A stretch of 64,000 nt of DNA, taken from IMG/VR virus record IMGVR_UViG_3300048838_001273, positions 1 to 64,000 of that record. One strand, 5' to 3'. A model generated the notes under the pieces. The model worked only from the letters and a program-made list of their open reading frames with translations. It was not told the origin of the DNA and ran no database searches. The DNA comes from a virus. This document shows positions 61,340-64,000 of this stretch, piece by piece; within the stretch, counting starts at the first letter, position 1; each line of letters starts with the position of its first letter. The translations under genes and the position numbers were made by a program.

Positions 61340-61987
61340 TTAATTTCTGTTGAGTTTCCTCAACATCTCTCCCCTTTTAGCAGGAGAAAGTTCACGAATC
61401 TGATTGATTGACAATCCCCTGATGTTAATCAAATCATAATCGTCCCACATATTACAAATGTCGTTTCTTTTAATTTTATTCTGTATAATATCTGCAGCCT
61501 CAACGATTGCGTCAATTAAATCCACTGACCATCTGGCAACCGGATTAAATCCATCAACGTAAAATAATCTCTCAACAATTGGTTTATCATTAATGTAAAA
61601 ACCCATTTTACATTCAACCCCTCTTATTACCTTTTCTTCAATCTGTTGAGTAATGGAGTTTGGTGAATATCTCATATCCTCTCTCCATTCTTTGGGGTAG
61701 AGACTAATCATTTTTTGGTGATACTGGAATAAATCGTATACTTTGTTTTCAGAATCGGGTGTGGTAGTATCAATTCTACCGACATCTGCAATAACATCAT
61801 AATTTCTTTTAGAAAGTGTCTTTTGTAGTTTAGTGATTGTTTTTGGTAAAACTTCCCGGATATCAATTGAATGTCTGGTGAAGGGATTAAATTGATTTGC
61901 ATCAAAAACTTTCTCTCCCAATAAAACATCTTCTTGGTATACTGAGAATCTAAACTGGTTGGAATAATCCTTCTCTTTCTCGTTCAT
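61340..61987 (-). CDS. hypothetical protein with duplicated domain, 215 aa
   Basis: The protein contains two copies of a 50-residue unit. Copy 1 is 'FSVYQEDVLLGEKVFDANQF' then 'NPFTRHSIDIREVLPKTI' (about 14-55); copy 2 is 'MGFYINDKPIVERLFYVDGF' then 'NPVARWSVDLIDAIVEAA' (about 125-165). They share F-Y-x(n)-F-N-P-x-x-R-x-S-x-D. I do not recognise the family. It lies between replication genes under a TATATTTG -7 element. It may be a replication or recombination accessory protein. Confidence 0.75.
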   Translation of the reverse strand: MNEKEKDYSNQFRFSVYQEDVLLGEKVFDANQFNPFTRHSIDIREVLPKTITKLQKTLSKRNYDVIADVGRIDTTTPDSENKVYDLFQYHQKMISLYPKEWREDMRYSPNSITQQIEEKVIRGVECKMGFYINDKPIVERLFYVDGFNPVARWSVDLIDAIVEAADIIQNKIKRNDICNMWDDYDLINIRGLSINQIRELSPAKRGEMLRKLNRN

Positions 61988-62021
61988 TTTAATTTATATT
62001 AAAAGGTTAATACTATAGGGA

Positions 62022-62029
62022 CAAATATA
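62022..62029 (-). promoter_or_regulatory. TATATTTG -7 element before the duplicated-domain gene
   Basis: An exact TAnnTTTG match 34 bases from the ATG at 61987. No good TTG lies at the right distance, so the promoter may need an activator or be weak. Confidence 0.4.
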
Positions 62030-62059
62030 ACTACAAAACATCAAAAGTAAAAGACTTTT

Positions 62060-63112
62060 TTATAAAGTTCTTGATTTATTTTTTTGATATTCTGTAAGTA
62101 GCTGTTTCTCATTCATGATGACTGAATAAAAAGGTTCGACATAATTCGGAAATGTGCTTGTGTAGACAGTGAGAAACTCATCTTCAAGCATCATTTTATA
62201 TAAATTTTTGCTTCCACGGTCTTCCGGTGAGAGGGGAGCATCTAACTGCAACAACTCTTCTTTGGCATTTTCTGTAAGCATTGGTTGTCTTAAATTAACT
62301 AATTGAAAATTGGTCTTTAGTCTTTCTATATTATTAATTAGGTTTTCCAGTGCTTTTAATGGTTTCTTTTTCTCCAATGCTCGTTGTTTATTTATTTCAT
62401 CGGCTTTGGCACAAATTTCACGAACCGTCAAATGCTTAAAACTCAATTCGGGAAAATATTTTAATAACGTGTCTTCCTTTACACCACCAACACCTTTGAT
62501 GTTGTCAGCAGGGTCACCACAAATAATTTTCAATGCAAGTGCATTTGAATAGTGGTGATTAAAATGCATCATATAATTTATTTTGGTAACTGGTTGTTCT
62601 ATGTTTGCGAACAGGATTGTTATATTTAAATCGAGTAATTGTGCGAAATCCCTATCATTACTATATAAAAAAATCTCTTCTTTATTATTATAATGTAAGC
62701 AATATGCAGCAATTAAATCATCGGCTTCGACATCATCGACCTCAATCTGTCTTATAAATAATTCTTCTGCATATGCTTGAATTCTTTTTCTTTGATTTAA
62801 AATGGATTCCTCTTTTTCTTTCTCCCTGCGAATTTCAGAAGCAGTCATCTCAATTTTTTTGTACCATTCTTTGGTTTTACGGTTTGCTTTATATTCTCTA
62901 TCAATCCGGTGACGCATAACGCCCCCACCTTCACCGTCCCAAACAAGAACAACCTTATTGATTTTATGTTCTTTAATAAGTTTTCGAACCGTAGTCATAA
63001 ATGAATAAAGTCCACCTATATGTCCAAATTTAGACGTATAGGTGTCCTTTGCACCATGAAACGAGCGTTTCAAAAGGAAAGAGGAATCCACTAACAAAGT
63101 TCTGATTTTCAT
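62060..63112 (-). CDS. 5'-3' exonuclease / RNase H-like, 350 aa
   Basis: The protein matches the phage T4 RNase H and DNA polymerase I 5'-nuclease family that removes RNA primers. Metal-binding residues are visible in 'LLVDSSFLLKRSFHG' (Asp 8), 'VVLVWDGEGGGVMRHRIDRE', 'VDDVEADDLIAAYC' and 'FLYSNDRDFAQLLDL'. The helix-hairpin-helix DNA-binding part is 'CGDPADNIKGVGGVKEDTLL'. An extra helical insert with 'EIRREKEKEESILNQRKRIQ' forms the arch. The length is a little above T4 RNase H (305). The stop of the UvsX-like gene overlaps its start by four bases (ATGA type). Confidence 0.88.
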   Translation of the reverse strand: MKIRTLLVDSSFLLKRSFHGAKDTYTSKFGHIGGLYSFMTTVRKLIKEHKINKVVLVWDGEGGGVMRHRIDREYKANRKTKEWYKKIEMTASEIRREKEKEESILNQRKRIQAYAEELFIRQIEVDDVEADDLIAAYCLHYNNKEEIFLYSNDRDFAQLLDLNITILFANIEQPVTKINYMMHFNHHYSNALALKIICGDPADNIKGVGGVKEDTLLKYFPELSFKHLTVREICAKADEINKQRALEKKKPLKALENLINNIERLKTNFQLVNLRQPMLTENAKEELLQLDAPLSPEDRGSKNLYKMMLEDEFLTVYTSTFPNYVEPFYSVIMNEKQLLTEYQKNKSRTL

Positions 63113-64000
63113 CCTATTTCTAAGATTTCCCCAGCTTTTATTTCGGTAAATTTATCTTCGATGTCTTCAACATTAACATCTGAACCAAGTGCATTTCTGA
63201 AATACAATAAATTATCTTTTTTGTATTCATCAATGCCTTCAGGTACAATAAATCCATGCGGTGTTGATATGATTTTACCTTCGAATGAAACACCACCAAG
63301 TTCACAGTCAATCTGGTTCTTAGCAACGCTTACGTTGGTTTCAATACCGTATGTAACACTACGTTTTTTACTTGTAGCTTCTACCTTTTTAGTTCCGTGT
63401 GCTGCAACACCACCGAAATGATAAATAAGACGTGAACCATAATAAAATGTCTCACCACCTTTATGTTTTACAACACCCATACCCATGTTATCAATCCAGA
63501 TTTTCTGAACTCCAATAACAGTATTGGTATATGGTTTATTTTCTTTTCTGCTGCTTGGAATTGTATTATTGAGCAGGTATTTGAATTGTTTTTCAAATGC
63601 TCCGGCATTCCACATGTTGTTATCACTTGTGTTATTTTCCTGTGCCATGATTGTTCTGTTGCAATCAAGTGTTCCAAGTGAATCAATTGCAAATAATAAA
63701 TCAAATGGTAGATTTCCGGCATCCTGCTCATCAATAAAATAATCAATAGCATCTTTCAAGTCTTCAATACTTGCTTCTTTTCTTTTGGGGTCTCTTTTCT
63801 TTCCGAAATTATTAAGAAGATAATCATTATTTACCTCATAATAAAAACCACTTTCCCAATCAAATCCCATCTTTGATAAACGTTCTCTACCTAAGTTATT
63901 TTCGGTATCGATTATAATTGGAAGTACGCCCATTTTCTGAGCATTAACAATACCTTCACATATTGCAGTTGATTTACCAGTATTACTGAAACCACGTGCA
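63109..64000 (-). CDS. UvsX/RecA-like recombinase, 5' end outside the window
   Basis: The frame stays open to the window edge, so the start is missing. The first visible residues contain Walker A 'GFSNTGKST' (near 63950-63980), then 'LPIIIDTENNLGRERLSKMG' and Walker B 'PFDLLFAIDSLGTL'. 'WIDNMGMGVVKHKGGETFYY' and 'KKRSVTYGIETNVSVAKNQI' follow, as in phage UvsX proteins. It catalyses strand exchange in recombination-dependent replication. At least 297 residues are encoded here; UvsX is usually about 390. The end overlaps the exonuclease gene start. Confidence 0.85.
   Translation of the reverse strand, partial: ARGFSNTGKSTAICEGIVNAQKMGVLPIIIDTENNLGRERLSKMGFDWESGFYYEVNNDYLLNNFGKKRDPKRKEASIEDLKDAIDYFIDEQDAGNLPFDLLFAIDSLGTLDCNRTIMAQENNTSDNNMWNAGAFEKQFKYLLNNTIPSSRKENKPYTNTVIGVQKIWIDNMGMGVVKHKGGETFYYGSRLIYHFGGVAAHGTKKVEATSKKRSVTYGIETNVSVAKNQIDCELGGVSFEGKIISTPHGFIVPEGIDEYKKDNLLYFRNALGSDVNVEDIEDKFTEIKAGEILEIG

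Overview
The window looks like part of a large, lytic, T4-like tailed phage (myovirus type) of a Bacteroidetes/Flavobacteria-like host. The evidence is low G+C, gp6- and gp25-like baseplate wedge genes, UvsX-like recombinase, RNase H/5' exonuclease, DnaB-type helicase and family B DNA polymerase. Host clues are starts without Shine-Dalgarno sequences, several promoters fitting the Bacteroidetes form TTG-N19/20-TAnnTTTG, and a BACON-like domain in a tail protein. Every real gene lies on the minus strand, so transcription runs from high to low coordinates.

Right end (59200-64000): replication and recombination genes, namely UvsX (cut by the window edge), 5' exonuclease, a duplicated-domain protein and the DnaB-like helicase. 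The only long non-coding stretch, 58040-59199, follows. It holds an RNA gene cluster under its own host-type promoter: a tRNA-CAU, a tRNA-like gene with a long hairpin in its D-loop, and three further small RNAs. All except the tRNA-CAU share a stem motif around AGTGTTTACAGTAA. One carries a T-arm, closed acceptor helix and D-arm in permuted order, as in bacterial YrlA (Y) RNAs. Immediately downstream is a TROVE/von Willebrand A protein, a homologue of Ro60/Rsr, the protein that binds Y RNAs. I read this as a phage-encoded Ro ribonucleoprotein with a family of Y RNAs, one built into a tRNA.

Middle (28200-55100): a very large tail-fibre and adhesin region. It includes three tandem copies of a two-gene module, Cys-rich fibres, an S74 auto-chaperone, a BACON-like protein, an LVIVD-like propeller, a glycosyltransferase and a methyltransferase broken at a nine-base homopolymer. 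Then come a SNF2-type helicase with a class 3-like intein, a QueC-like enzyme and DNA polymerase (20000-27400).

Left part (1-20000): accessory and virion genes. These are a Nudix protein, a WYL-like protein, a 2174-residue polyvalent protein (kinase-like lobes, GNAT, ParB-like, CCA-adding enzyme, Cys/His domain), a split GIY-YIG endonuclease, a 2H phosphoesterase beside a SAK-type HAD phosphatase, a ParB-ART-like fusion, a glycosyltransferase and the baseplate wedge genes. The CCA-adding domain, 2H and HAD genes, tRNAs and Ro/Y RNAs together suggest phage investment in RNA repair and quality control. That link is inference.

Two promoter classes are visible: host-type promoters before replication and RNA genes, and a recurrent coding-strand motif GTATTTATA just upstream of most virion and accessory genes, probably a phage late promoter.
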